Assembly (NCBI GenBank): GCA_016933985.1 | Contig: JAFGTU010000246.1 | Location: 1 to 19,932 of the forward strand | DNA length: 19,932 bases | Reading direction: 5' to 3' | Source of the DNA: Sedimentisphaerales bacterium | GTDB lineage: Bacteria; Planctomycetota; Phycisphaerae; Sedimentisphaerales; Anaerobacaceae | Shown: in pieces, positions 7,047 through 15,352 of the stretch | Layout of the letters: the number at the start of each line of letters is the position of its first letter | Numbering within the stretch: position 1 is the first letter of the stretch | The notes under the pieces: generated by a model | Told to the model about the DNA's origin: nothing | The model's input: only the letters and a program-made list of their open reading frames with translations | Databases searched by the model: none | Translations under genes and position numbers: made by a program

Positions 7047-7985
7047 CTAATCGCTCTTCGCCTTTTTCTTATAGGCCAGCACGATCTTCTGCACTAATCG
7101 ATGCCGCACGATATCTTTCTGGGTCAGTTCAACAAACCCAATGCCTTTTATGCGCCGCAGCGTTTCGATGGCTTCGATCATACCGCTTTTCTGACCTTTT
7201 TCGAGGTCTATCTGTGTTATGTCGCCGGTAATTATCATTTTCGAGCCGTGGCCCAATCTTGTCAATACCATAAGCATTTGCAGAGGCATAGTGTTTTGTG
7301 CCTCGTCGCAGATGACCACAGATTCGTTTAGCGTGCGGCCACGCATGAACGCCAAAGGAATGATCTCGATGATGTCGAGCTCCATGAACTTTCTCATCTG
7401 GCCGAAGTCCATCATGTCCTCCAGCGCGTCGAAGAGCGGGCGAAGATACGGGTTGACCTTCGCCTGGAGGTCGCCCGGAAGAAATCCGAGTTTCTCGCCG
7501 GCCTCAACTGCCGGACGCGCAAGGACGATTCTTCTAATCTGCCTCTTTTTTAGCATCGATACGGCTATCGCCACGGCGAGATAGGTCTTTCCGGTGCCCG
7601 CCGGCCCTATGCAGAACGTCAGGTCGTTGTTGAGCATCGTCTCAACGTACTTGAGCTGCCCAGCGGTGTTCGGCTCGATAATCTTCTTGGAGAACACCGT
7701 GATAGCCTGGCTCGTATCAGTGCTCTTGTCCTGCCCGCTTTCACTGACAAAGGCCGAGATATCCGCAGCGGCGAGGAGCCGGTGTTTCAACAAGTGTTTC
7801 TGCATCTTGTCGATGACTTGGGCGGCCTTTGCAACATCTGAGTCGTTCCCGGCCACCACGAGATAATCCTGGCGTGCTGTTATCCGGACGCCGAGCGATT
7901 TGCGCAACAAGCGAAGGTTGCTATCGGATGGTCCGAACAGCTCCAGCGGCTTGTGAGCGGAATCTAATTGTATCGTGATTTCCAA
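7047..7985 (-). CDS. phoH: PhoH-like ATPase (YbeZ type)
   Basis: PhoH/YbeZ is a P-loop ATPase of the superfamily-1 helicase type that partners YbeY in RNA metabolism. The 312 residues include an N-terminal KH-like region (about 15-60, FGPSDSNLRLLRKSLGVRI) followed by the ATPase. Motifs are Walker A CIGPAGTGKTYLAVA (125-139), LARPAVEAGEKLGFLPGD (155-172), RGRTLNESVVICDEAQN (215-231) with the Walker B DEAQ, and TGDITQID (253-260). All key residues are present. The start appears to be TTG at 7985, 9 nt after the cdsA stop. Alternative ATGs are far inside and would delete the KH region. The chain cdsA-phoH-pgpH-ybeY is closely spaced and reads as one operon. Confidence 0.95.
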   Translation of the reverse strand: MEITIQLDSAHKPLELFGPSDSNLRLLRKSLGVRITARQDYLVVAGNDSDVAKAAQVIDKMQKHLLKHRLLAAADISAFVSESGQDKSTDTSQAITVFSKKIIEPNTAGQLKYVETMLNNDLTFCIGPAGTGKTYLAVAIAVSMLKKRQIRRIVLARPAVEAGEKLGFLPGDLQAKVNPYLRPLFDALEDMMDFGQMRKFMELDIIEIIPLAFMRGRTLNESVVICDEAQNTMPLQMLMVLTRLGHGSKMIITGDITQIDLEKGQKSGMIEAIETLRRIKGIGFVELTQKDIVRHRLVQKIVLAYKKKAKSD

Positions 7986-7994
7986 AGCCTTGCT

Positions 7995-8852
7995 CTACTC
8001 AGCACAAAACGCAAAGAACAAATACGCCAGCGGCGCCGCCAGCAGGGGCGAATCAATAATGTCCAGTATTCCACCGAAGCCCGGAACCTTATTTGCAGAA
8101 TCCTTCTGCTGAGCGTCGCGCTTGATCATGGACTCGGCCAGGTCCCCCAGTTGCCCGATGAACGCAAAACAAACGCCGAAGATTAACGCCGCCGGCCAGG
8201 CCATTATATCACAGAATGTCGCAAACAACACTGCTACTAATACGCCGGCCACGACGGCCCCTCCCATACCCTCCCAGGTCTTTCCGGGGCTGATGCGGGG
8301 CGAAAACTTGTGTCTGCCGAGCGTTTTGCCCACCGCCCAGGCGCCGATATCGGCGCACTTGATCACGCCGACAAACATCAGCAACGTCCACAAACCAAAA
8401 TCGATCCTTATAGCGAGCACAAAGGCACTCAAAAGGCCCAGGTAGCAGATGCCGAACAAGCTCGCCCCGCAGTTCGCCAGGACACCCTTCGTGCCGCAGC
8501 ATATCCGCTGGTGGAGGAGCAGCCCGGCCAAGACCAGAGCCAAGACCACCGCCAGATAGAGCGCTTGTGAAATATCCGCCAACTGAGGCCAATACCAGGT
8601 TGTTGCAAGCAGAATCGAGCCCACCGCCCCGAAAGCTGCGAATATCCGCACGTTCCCGGCTGCGGCGAGCTTCGCCAGCTCGAGCTGGGCCGGTAATGCC
8701 AGCACTGCGATCAGAATGCAAAGAAGAGTTCCCTGCACGGGCTTGTCCGGCGCCGAAGCCGTAAGAGACCCGTCGAGCCAGCCGTCGAAAACAACGACTG
8801 ACACAAAGGTAACAATCATCAATGCGCCGAATAGCAGTCTGTGTTTCAGCAT
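7995..8852 (-). CDS. cdsA: Phosphatidate cytidylyltransferase
   Basis: CdsA makes CDP-diacylglycerol from phosphatidic acid and CTP, the branch point to phosphatidylglycerol and other phospholipids, in the inner membrane. The 285 residues are largely hydrophobic with about eight membrane segments. The core motif KCADIGAWAVGKTLGRHKFS followed by PRISPGKTWEGMGG lies at 165-198. The C-terminal family signature reads SMIKRDAQQKDSANKVPGFG, then GILDIID (241-267). The usual PGHGGxxDRxD has become PGFGGILDIID, so the His and the Arg are replaced by Phe259 and Ile265. The Lys-Asp pair (250-251) and the final Asp pair (264, 267) remain. I recall the PGFGG form from planctomycetes but cannot verify that here. 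It follows uppS by 41 nt. Together with pgpA further upstream it supplies phosphatidylglycerol synthesis. Confidence 0.93.
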   Translation of the reverse strand: MLKHRLLFGALMIVTFVSVVVFDGWLDGSLTASAPDKPVQGTLLCILIAVLALPAQLELAKLAAAGNVRIFAAFGAVGSILLATTWYWPQLADISQALYLAVVLALVLAGLLLHQRICCGTKGVLANCGASLFGICYLGLLSAFVLAIRIDFGLWTLLMFVGVIKCADIGAWAVGKTLGRHKFSPRISPGKTWEGMGGAVVAGVLVAVLFATFCDIMAWPAALIFGVCFAFIGQLGDLAESMIKRDAQQKDSANKVPGFGGILDIIDSPLLAAPLAYLFFAFCAE

Positions 8853-8893
8853 AATCTAAGTGGTCTGCTGTTGCCGCAAACGCCCGGGCCCAT

Positions 8894-9670
8894 TTAGCAC
8901 TTTGGCGTCGCGCGTCTGATATTCCCGAAGCGCCGGTCGCGTCTTGCGTACTCGCGTATTGCCTCATCGAGTGCCGCACGTGTAAAATCGGGCCAGAGCG
9001 TCTTGGTAACGTAGAATTCGCTGTAAGAGATTTGCCAGAGCAGGAAATTGCTGACTCTCATTTCATTTGCGGTTCTTATCAGAAGATCAGGGTCCGGCAG
9101 CCCCGCTGTGTAGAGATGCCGGCTAAAGCAGTCGTGATCGATGTCCTCGATCTTAAGCTTCCCGTCGATACATTCGCGGGCAATTGCCTTGGCGGCATCG
9201 ACGATCTCCGTCCTGCCCCCGTAATTCAGCGCCAGACCAAGTGTCAAGCCGCTGTTTTCCGCAGTCATAGCCATACTTCTCTTAAGTTCGTCGAGCACTG
9301 TCCCGGGCAGCGTGGCCCGTTGCCCCAGGTGGACAAGCCGTATGTTGCTGTTCATCAGCATATTTCGCATGCTCACGAGGTACTGTGTATAAAGATACAT
9401 CAGCCCCTGGATTTCCTCTATCGGCCTTGTCCAGTTTTCAATGCTGAAGGAATACAGAGCCAAAGTTTCGATACCGAGGTCCACGCTGTGGAGGACCACC
9501 TCCTCCACAGTGATGCCGCCCTGCCGGTGGCCCTCCATTCTTGGCAGCGATCTTTGCTCGGCCCATCGACCGTTACCGTCCATAATCACGGCAATGTGCC
9601 GCGGCATTTGCTCCGGGGCCAACCCAAGGCGTGCAGCGCTTTCAGCCCGTTTCTCGTCGAAGCTGCTCAT
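8894..9670 (-). CDS. uppS: Isoprenyl transferase (undecaprenyl diphosphate synthase)
   Basis: This cis-prenyltransferase condenses isopentenyl diphosphates into the C55 lipid carrier for peptidoglycan and polysaccharide export. Using the ATG at 9670 (GGAAG just upstream) gives 258 residues. An in-frame ATG at 9700 would add ten residues, but its AAGGG touches the start codon. Motifs are HIAVIMDGNGRWA (25-37, catalytic Asp31), GHRQG (47-51), ALYSFSIENW (71-80), NYGGRTEI (149-156) and, near the end, DPDLLIRTANEMRVSNFLLW (193-212) followed by SYSEFYVTKTLWPDF. The usual RTxGE reads RTANE. Placing uppS directly before cdsA is common in many bacteria. The two are co-directional with a 41-nt gap. 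Confidence 0.95.
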   Translation of the reverse strand: MSSFDEKRAESAARLGLAPEQMPRHIAVIMDGNGRWAEQRSLPRMEGHRQGGITVEEVVLHSVDLGIETLALYSFSIENWTRPIEEIQGLMYLYTQYLVSMRNMLMNSNIRLVHLGQRATLPGTVLDELKRSMAMTAENSGLTLGLALNYGGRTEIVDAAKAIARECIDGKLKIEDIDHDCFSRHLYTAGLPDPDLLIRTANEMRVSNFLLWQISYSEFYVTKTLWPDFTRAALDEAIREYARRDRRFGNIRRATPKC

Positions 9671-9779
9671 AATCTTCCAAACCTGCCGTACTTTTGTCAT
9701 CCCTTAGGGACGAACCAATCTAAAAGCCTGTCGCGTATCCTGCGATTCGGCGTAATTCGTGCTTATCCTTCACTCTTGG

Positions 9780-11054
9780 TCACCTCTCTATTATCTCAGT
9801 TCGCTCAGGCCCGACGCCGACCATTGTAATCGGCGTCTTCGTCAATTCTTCCAATCGGCAGACGTAGTCCTTAGCGTTTACTGGCAGATCGTTGAAGTCG
9901 CGTACGCCGGTTATTTCCTCATCCCAGCAGCCAAGCGTTTCATAAACCGGCTCGGCCTTGGCCAGACGGGTCGCATTGGCGGGAAAGAACGTTGTCTCTT
10001 TACCGTCGATCTTGTAGCCTCTGCAAACTCTTAATTCCTTCAGCCCGCTGAGGGTATCGAGGTGCATAAGCGAGATCGAGTCAATTGCCCCGATGGCAAC
10101 CGAGTAGGAGACTGCCGCGGCGTCGAACCAGCCACAGCGGCGAGGCCGACCCGTCGTAGTCCCGTATTCGTTGCCACGGTCGCGGATGTATTGACCGATT
10201 TCATTGTCCTGCTCGGTTGGAAACGGCCCGCCTCCTACCCTCGTCGAGTATGCCTTCGCTACTCCGATGAATTTCTGCACCATTTTGGCGGGCACACCGG
10301 ACCCCGACGGCATCCCGAGCGGGCTGGAATTCGAGCTCGTTACAAACGGAAACGTCCCGTGGTCGATGTCCAGCAACGAACCCTGGGCCCCCTCGAAGAG
10401 GATGCTTTTGCCGTTCGCAATCGAGTCGTGCAGAAACTCGGTCGTATCGGCAATGAAAGGCGCCATCGCCTCGGCATAGCCGATGCACTTGTTGAAGATA
10501 TCCTCGGCGCTTATCGGCTCGGCGCCATACAAGGCGCCGAAGAGTCTGTTCTTGTATCCCACGATATTCTGAATCATGGCTTTGAGACCTTGGAGATCCC
10601 TCAAGTCGCCGACGCGAACCGCATAGCTCCTTCCAACCTTGTCCGCATAGCACGGGCCTATGCCTCGGATAGTAGTGCCGATCTTGTTCTTGCCGAGCGA
10701 TTCCTCTCTCAGGCGGTCCTCCTGTTTGTGATAATCGAGCACTACGTGGGCATTCTCACTTACCAGCAGCCTTCCATCGAGCCGGATGCCCTTCCGGCCC
10801 AGTGTTTCGATCTCATTTATGAGCACTTCAGGGTCAACAACCACCGCGTTGGCGATTACACAGGTTTTGCCCGGACGGACCGAACCGCTCGGAAGGATAT
10901 GAAGAGCAAACTTTTCATCTCCGACAACGACGGTATGCCCGGCGTTGGCCCCGCCGCCGTAGCGAACAATAATGTCGCTGTTCTCGGCCAGAATATCGAC
11001 TACTTTGCCTTTACCTTCGTCGCCCCACTGTAATCCTACTACGCACGAGTTCAT
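9780..11054 (-). CDS. purA: Adenylosuccinate synthetase
   Basis: PurA joins IMP and aspartate using GTP to give adenylosuccinate, the first committed step to AMP. From the ATG at 11054 it has 424 residues, the family norm. This start is chosen because MNSCVVGLQWGDEGKGK is the usual N-terminus and GGAAG lies 9 nt ahead. Reading upstream to 11120 would add 22 atypical residues. Motifs include the P-loop QWGDEGKGK (9-17, catalytic Asp12), GGGANAGHT (33-41, His40), IGTTIRGIGPCYADK (125-139), ILFEGAQGSLLDIDHGTFPF (218-237), GTTTGRPRRCGWFD (298-311) and the C-terminal VGVGPERTEII (412-422). All are intact. It is followed by uppS after 79 nt, a neighbour with no direct pathway link. Confidence 0.97.
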   Translation of the reverse strand: MNSCVVGLQWGDEGKGKVVDILAENSDIIVRYGGGANAGHTVVVGDEKFALHILPSGSVRPGKTCVIANAVVVDPEVLINEIETLGRKGIRLDGRLLVSENAHVVLDYHKQEDRLREESLGKNKIGTTIRGIGPCYADKVGRSYAVRVGDLRDLQGLKAMIQNIVGYKNRLFGALYGAEPISAEDIFNKCIGYAEAMAPFIADTTEFLHDSIANGKSILFEGAQGSLLDIDHGTFPFVTSSNSSPLGMPSGSGVPAKMVQKFIGVAKAYSTRVGGGPFPTEQDNEIGQYIRDRGNEYGTTTGRPRRCGWFDAAAVSYSVAIGAIDSISLMHLDTLSGLKELRVCRGYKIDGKETTFFPANATRLAKAEPVYETLGCWDEEITGVRDFNDLPVNAKDYVCRLEELTKTPITMVGVGPERTEIIER

Positions 11055-11206
11055 AGGTGTCGTCTTCCCAAAAAAGTGCTTCTGAACGGCCCAAAACCAC
11101 CGCTCCGGAGCGACGCGCATCTGCCCTTTTGAATTTCTCCGGCAAGCCCTCGCCTCAAAGCCAACTGCGCCCGGCTGTCAGACCCCGATAGCTCTCAGGT
11201 CGATTC

Positions 11207-11668
11207 TCAACTGATTTTCCCAACCAGATGATCGAGAACGGCGGCCAGATTGTCGTAATTCCTGTTGCTTATCTTACATTTGATTTCGTTGCCGCTTTCG
11301 TTCTTGTACGTCACGACAAAATAGCCCTTCGAGTCAAAATGGGTCTTGTCAATCTGCCGTATGGAATCATAAGGGATTCTTTCCTTGTCGCTGACGACAA
11401 AGTGGGTGTCGTCGGCTATGAGCTTCTTCCCCCTTATCACAAGCAGATAGCCCGCCAGAAGCACCGCGATGCCTGCGCCGATGGGCGGCGCCTTCCGATT
11501 GAACGCGAGCGTGCTGTCTGCTTTGCCGTCCTCCCCGGTGTGCTTGGCTTTGAACTTCTCATTGAAGTATCCGTCATACCCGAACCACGCCGAAGCGACC
11601 AGGCATACAAAGATGTAGATTATCAGTCCGTTCTTCCTGTACTTGCTCAAGGGCGCTTCGATAGCCAT
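11207..11668 (-). CDS. Small two-helix membrane protein, hypothetical
   Basis: I do not recognise this 153-residue protein. It has two hydrophobic helices, about 14-31 (GLIIYIFVCLVASAWFGY) and 61-78 (PIGAGIAVLLAGYLLVIRG). A short hydrophilic loop lies between them (FNEKFKAKHTGEDGKADST). A C-terminal soluble domain (79-153) is predicted as beta strands ending in a helix: KKLIADDTHFVVSDKERIPY, then a stretch including GYFVVTYKNESGNEIKCKI and NLAAVLDHLVG. That strand pattern with one terminal helix recalls bacterial PH-like domains on small membrane proteins, which is a guess from layout. The ATG at 11668 is supported by a strong AGGAAGGA with a 7-nt spacer. It lies 21 nt after the upstream hypothetical gene and 152 nt before purA. 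Confidence 0.8.
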   Translation of the reverse strand: MAIEAPLSKYRKNGLIIYIFVCLVASAWFGYDGYFNEKFKAKHTGEDGKADSTLAFNRKAPPIGAGIAVLLAGYLLVIRGKKLIADDTHFVVSDKERIPYDSIRQIDKTHFDSKGYFVVTYKNESGNEIKCKISNRNYDNLAAVLDHLVGKIS

Positions 11669-11689
11669 TGCGCTGTCCTTCCTGAATAC

Positions 11690-12451
11690 TTAACTCAATC
11701 TTTTCTGCGCAATTGTCTCAATTAAAGGCTGGACAAAATTCGGCACGATTCTTTCCGCCATCAGCTCCTCCGCCAGTCGGCACTGATGCTCGAAGGATTC
11801 AAGAGGGTTGAAGCCGCCCATCGTAGGCGGGTATTGCCTGATCGTGAAAGACAGGCTTATCGCCTCGTCAACCGCCTGGTCCCTCTTGCGAGGCTCATAA
11901 ACGCTTGTCTTCGACTCTATGCTGATCCTCGCCTGGGTATGGCAATCGTCCGAAAGCGCGATAACCACAGCAGGCGAGAAACCTATAGGCCGGGACCCAG
12001 GCACATCCAGGATGGCCCCGAAAGGCGTCAGAGCGAACAGCGCATCGGCGATAACCTCGTCGTGGCTGCCCCTGCAGTCGAAGTCCATAGCCAGGGTAAC
12101 ATCGAGAGAGTCGATGTCGAGATGGCTTATGCTCAGCATATAGGGCACAAGCTCGAGAACGAGCCTGTCCTGCTCGTATGCCATCTCGAAGTCCGCTGGA
12201 TTCACCACCCCCGACCCGACGCGGTCCAACTCAAGGGTTACCCACCGGTATTGGCCCAGGCTGCGATCTTCCTCGAGGCAATACTCGTTGTTATCGCGGC
12301 GGTAAAAGCCCCCCATCGTGGGATACTGCCTTTGAATCCGCTCGAAAAACGCCAGCACCGTATCTCGCTGCGTCGGTAGATCCAACTCAGTATTGATGCA
12401 CATATCGACGTAGAATTCGTCACAAAGCGAGCTATAACTGTTCGGCGTCAT
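11690..12451 (-). CDS. Conserved-looking hypothetical protein (253 aa)
   Basis: No known domain is evident. The ATG at 12451 is preferred over an upstream TTG at 12514 because GGGAGGGT lies 9 nt before it. The protein is soluble, acidic and has no signal peptide or membrane segment. It contains QYPTMGGF (42-49) and again QYPPTMGGF (206-214), which hints at two related halves, each with an alternating strand and helix pattern (RWVTLELDRVGSGVVNPADF and QARISIESKTSVYEP). I associate similar sequences (NTELDLP, then FFERIQRQYPTM) with planctomycete genomes, where they are left unnamed. That is memory, not a search result. It is the first gene after a strong promoter-like sequence at 12546-12574, so it may lead the whole purA-uppS-cdsA-recO cluster. 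Confidence 0.8.
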   Translation of the reverse strand: MTPNSYSSLCDEFYVDMCINTELDLPTQRDTVLAFFERIQRQYPTMGGFYRRDNNEYCLEEDRSLGQYRWVTLELDRVGSGVVNPADFEMAYEQDRLVLELVPYMLSISHLDIDSLDVTLAMDFDCRGSHDEVIADALFALTPFGAILDVPGSRPIGFSPAVVIALSDDCHTQARISIESKTSVYEPRKRDQAVDEAISLSFTIRQYPPTMGGFNPLESFEHQCRLAEELMAERIVPNFVQPLIETIAQKRLS

Positions 12452-12545
12452 CCTAACGACCCTCCCGTGAATACCGGGAACGCATTCCCTGAAATCCTGT
12501 TCAAGGCAGCTCAAAACTTAAACAAACGTCATTTCACGCTTGGGC

Positions 12546-12574
12546 ATTATACACAGAAAGACTAATCTGTCCAA
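12546..12574 (-). promoter_or_regulatory. Sigma-70 type promoter ahead of the 253-aa gene
   Basis: On the minus strand TTGGAC (12574-12569) and a perfect TATAAT (12551-12546) are separated by exactly 17 nt. Transcription would begin near 12539 and leave an untranslated leader of about 88 nt before the ATG at 12451. It is the clearest promoter in the window and could serve the long minus-strand cluster. The leader contains the GGGAGGGT ribosome site of the first gene. Confidence 0.65.
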
Positions 12575-12678
12575 CATTTTTTCTGCCGGATAGTGCAGAT
12601 TTTCATCATTTTATGGGATAGGTCATCGATTCAGTGGCGATCAGGCAGGCGCACTCGCTCGCCAGGCTGCGAACCGGC

Positions 12679-15315
12679 CTATTCTGCTCGAGGCTCGCCA
12701 AGCCTCAATTCGGTGATTATCGCGCCGATGGCTGAGACCACGGCGAAGATGAATGACCGCCACACCCAGGTCTTGGCGAACATTCCAGCCGTGATGCCTC
12801 CCTCATCAGCCCGGACGACAGCAACTATGATCGTGCAGGCTGTAACCGCGGCGATGCCTCCGACCACCGCCCCAACAATCCGCTTCCATACGGGCGCCCC
12901 CCCACATCCGAGGGTAACGACCGCCCCGTTGAGCAGCGGCAGTGCCGCCAGCAGCCACCAGATCTCTTTCAGACTCGGCAAGGCATTGGCATGCCTGATA
13001 TAGAACAGATCGACCATTGCCATACACCCGGCCACCGCGCCGGTGTACAAGCCCACATGCCAGTATCGCGGCTTCATTTTCGCCCGAATCTCAGCACGCT
13101 TTCCCATCCGCCGCCGGATTGTCAGAGGCCAGTTGTAGAACAGGCAATATACCCAGTGCTCCAACAGGGCCCCTCGCTCTCCAAAGACCGGAACGATGTG
13201 AACCGCATCCGTCGCCCAGTGCGCCGCCATGAACCTCGCCAGAACGGGGTAGTGATACGTCATCTGGATCGGAAACGCCAAATAGCCGATGTACTTGAAG
13301 AAGCTCAGGAAGACAGCGATGTTGTAGTTCTTGAAACTGCGATCGTAAACGGCTATACCCACGGCGTAGAGGCCCCGGGCAATTGAACCGGGCGAAATCG
13401 GTATCACCTGGAACAAAACCAATATGCCCCCGGCGCCCACCTTGTCGCCGGTTCTTCTGTAGTAGATGGCAGCGACAATGACCGAGACGATCTGCGTCAG
13501 CGGCAACGTGAAAAGGTGCGCCACAAGGCTGATGAGGTAGCGCTGGATGTATGGCTCTTTAACCCTCGATAGAATCGTCTCGGCGTCCTCGTCCGTGATA
13601 ATATGCTTCTTCTTACCCTCCAGCACCATGTCCCGCAGCCATTGCTCGCGAAGGGGCGAGCTGAAGTACAGCTTGAAAGGCCGAATGAATATGTATCTGA
13701 GCTTTTCTTTTGCGAATTTACCGTCGGTTACAAGTCTGTGCAGACTCGGGAAGACGAGGAGCAGAAACGGTAGATGGGCGAAATATCGCCATGGCTGCTC
13801 GGCGAATTTCCGGGCGCGTTCGCCGCTGATTCTGCCCTTTCGGTGCCACTCGATTGTCCTTTCGGCGATCTTGGCGCGAAGGGCCCTTTTGAAGTAATCC
13901 CAGCTCGTCAAGACGGCCTTATAATGCCGTCGATAATCCGCTCGGCCCCACACCTTGAGGATAAGCTTGGATCCTGCAGACAGGACGATCCCCCCGGCAA
14001 ATGCACCACCCGATGCGGCAGCGAACCAGCCGAGTGACGAAGCGCGGCACCCAAACAGCGCAGCAAGGCCGACCCCGATGCCGGTCAGGACGCCGAGAAT
14101 TGTCAGCAACAGGCCAATGCCGGGCAGCATCCCCAACACGCCAAACAGCAGCGTGTGAATCCGGGACCTTCGCAGCCGTTCGGTAGCGACGTCGTCACTC
14201 TTATTTTGCACGGCCCAGCCCGTCACGGCTCTGTCGAAGATGGTGGACCAGAGTTTCGGGCTGTACAGCAGGCGAACGTGGTTGTGCGCAATGTCGGGAG
14301 TCGAATTGCGGTATATCTCTTCAGCTTCCTTCAATTCGTCCAACATTCGGCCTGTATCTGTAAATGTCTCGCGGTGTTCGGCGATAAATCCTTCAAGCTT
14401 TTTGATATTGCCGCGGTCGAATTGCACGAGCGAACCCCGCATAAGGCCCTTTATTATCAGCTTGAAATCGCCCGGACTCATCGGCAGGAACGGCAATAAT
14501 GCCAGTCCGGCCCTGAAATCCACTGCCGTTAAACCTGCGGCCGGGTCGCTGCCGGAGTCTCTACGCTTCAGGCAGTTCGGCTGGCTCTTGCACGTGGACC
14601 ACTCGTATTGCCGGGCGAATTCATACGCCCCAACATCGTGCAGCAGCTCGACAAATTCACGCATAAACTTGCGCTTGGCGCGATATTCCGGCAAGCCGAG
14701 CTCGGAATCGTCAACCTTGCCCCGGCGCGACTGCTTGAGCAGGTCCATCCTGTCATCGACTTCCAGCCGCCACGTCCGCCCATCGACCCACTCGCTAAGC
14801 TCGCCGCAACTTCCCAGATTCGGGTCCACGAAAGTCGCGTAAATATCGACAACGGCTTTTTCATCGCCGAACCTCGTCTGTGCGGCGCGCCTGATGAATT
14901 TTTGCCAAATCGCCCCGGCCCGCGCCGCGGCCGGATTGACCTGAAGCTGAAACGGCCCCTGGAACCCAATCCAGTACAGAACATTTCGGAACAGACACGA
15001 AAAACGCGACGGTGGGATCAGAATCTTCATTGCGTACAGCCCGCCGACCTCCAGCCCCTCTATTTTACCCTCGGCGGAATTCTCGGCCTGAATATCCTGT
15101 ATCCTCACCTGATAGACCTGTCCGGCAAATCCACCTCCGACGAATCTCTCCACTTTCAGCGTAACGGCAGCCTTAATACCCTCGGCAACCGAGGTTACTT
15201 CGTAGGCAAGCTCGGTGCCGGGTTCATAGCGGGTGATTCGCATCGGCCGATGCAGACCGGCGGCGGCAAACTTGCCCTCAAGCTCTCTGCATACCTCAAC
15301 GGAGTATTCTGCCAT
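12679..15315 (-). CDS. Large membrane protein with kinase-like N-terminal region
   Basis: I do not recognise this 878-residue protein as a named family. The N-terminal part (about 50-320) shows a kinase-like order of motifs: a glycine-rich loop GGGFAGQVYQV (60-70), a VAIK-like YAMKIL with Lys97 (94-99), a hinge-like LSEWVDGRTW (173-182) and a DFG-like LTAVDFRAG (262-270, Asp266). An HRD catalytic Asp is not visible. Between them, STCKSQPNCLKR (240-251) may stand where HRDxKxxN would be. The region could be a pseudokinase or an atypical kinase. From about 386 on there are roughly 9-11 hydrophobic helices (near 388-421, 430-448, 513-528, 593-617, 626-651, 664-682, 753-771, 785-803, 812-835, 851-870) with a basic loop at 735-750. 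The ATG has a good AGGAAG site. It starts 37 nt after pgpA, so the two are probably co-transcribed. Confidence 0.85.
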   Translation of the reverse strand: MAEYSVEVCRELEGKFAAAGLHRPMRITRYEPGTELAYEVTSVAEGIKAAVTLKVERFVGGGFAGQVYQVRIQDIQAENSAEGKIEGLEVGGLYAMKILIPPSRFSCLFRNVLYWIGFQGPFQLQVNPAAARAGAIWQKFIRRAAQTRFGDEKAVVDIYATFVDPNLGSCGELSEWVDGRTWRLEVDDRMDLLKQSRRGKVDDSELGLPEYRAKRKFMREFVELLHDVGAYEFARQYEWSTCKSQPNCLKRRDSGSDPAAGLTAVDFRAGLALLPFLPMSPGDFKLIIKGLMRGSLVQFDRGNIKKLEGFIAEHRETFTDTGRMLDELKEAEEIYRNSTPDIAHNHVRLLYSPKLWSTIFDRAVTGWAVQNKSDDVATERLRRSRIHTLLFGVLGMLPGIGLLLTILGVLTGIGVGLAALFGCRASSLGWFAAASGGAFAGGIVLSAGSKLILKVWGRADYRRHYKAVLTSWDYFKRALRAKIAERTIEWHRKGRISGERARKFAEQPWRYFAHLPFLLLVFPSLHRLVTDGKFAKEKLRYIFIRPFKLYFSSPLREQWLRDMVLEGKKKHIITDEDAETILSRVKEPYIQRYLISLVAHLFTLPLTQIVSVIVAAIYYRRTGDKVGAGGILVLFQVIPISPGSIARGLYAVGIAVYDRSFKNYNIAVFLSFFKYIGYLAFPIQMTYHYPVLARFMAAHWATDAVHIVPVFGERGALLEHWVYCLFYNWPLTIRRRMGKRAEIRAKMKPRYWHVGLYTGAVAGCMAMVDLFYIRHANALPSLKEIWWLLAALPLLNGAVVTLGCGGAPVWKRIVGAVVGGIAAVTACTIIVAVVRADEGGITAGMFAKTWVWRSFIFAVVSAIGAIITELRLGEPRAE

Positions 15316-15352
15316 CGACGCTTCCTAAGTATCACGCGCGCCGCGTTGGAGA

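Noticed and set aside
10062..11033. Long open frame on the plus strand opposite purA
   Set aside because: purA is unmistakable in the other strand; the antisense product has no motif and no ribosome site.
11101..11112. 12-bp perfect palindrome CGCTCCGGAGCG upstream of purA
   Set aside because: It is GC-rich and short, with no promoter nearby; it could be chance.
11055..11120. 22-residue N-terminal extension of PurA
   Set aside because: The family starts at MNSCVVGLQWGDEGKGK and a ribosome site fits that ATG; the extension is not PurA-like.
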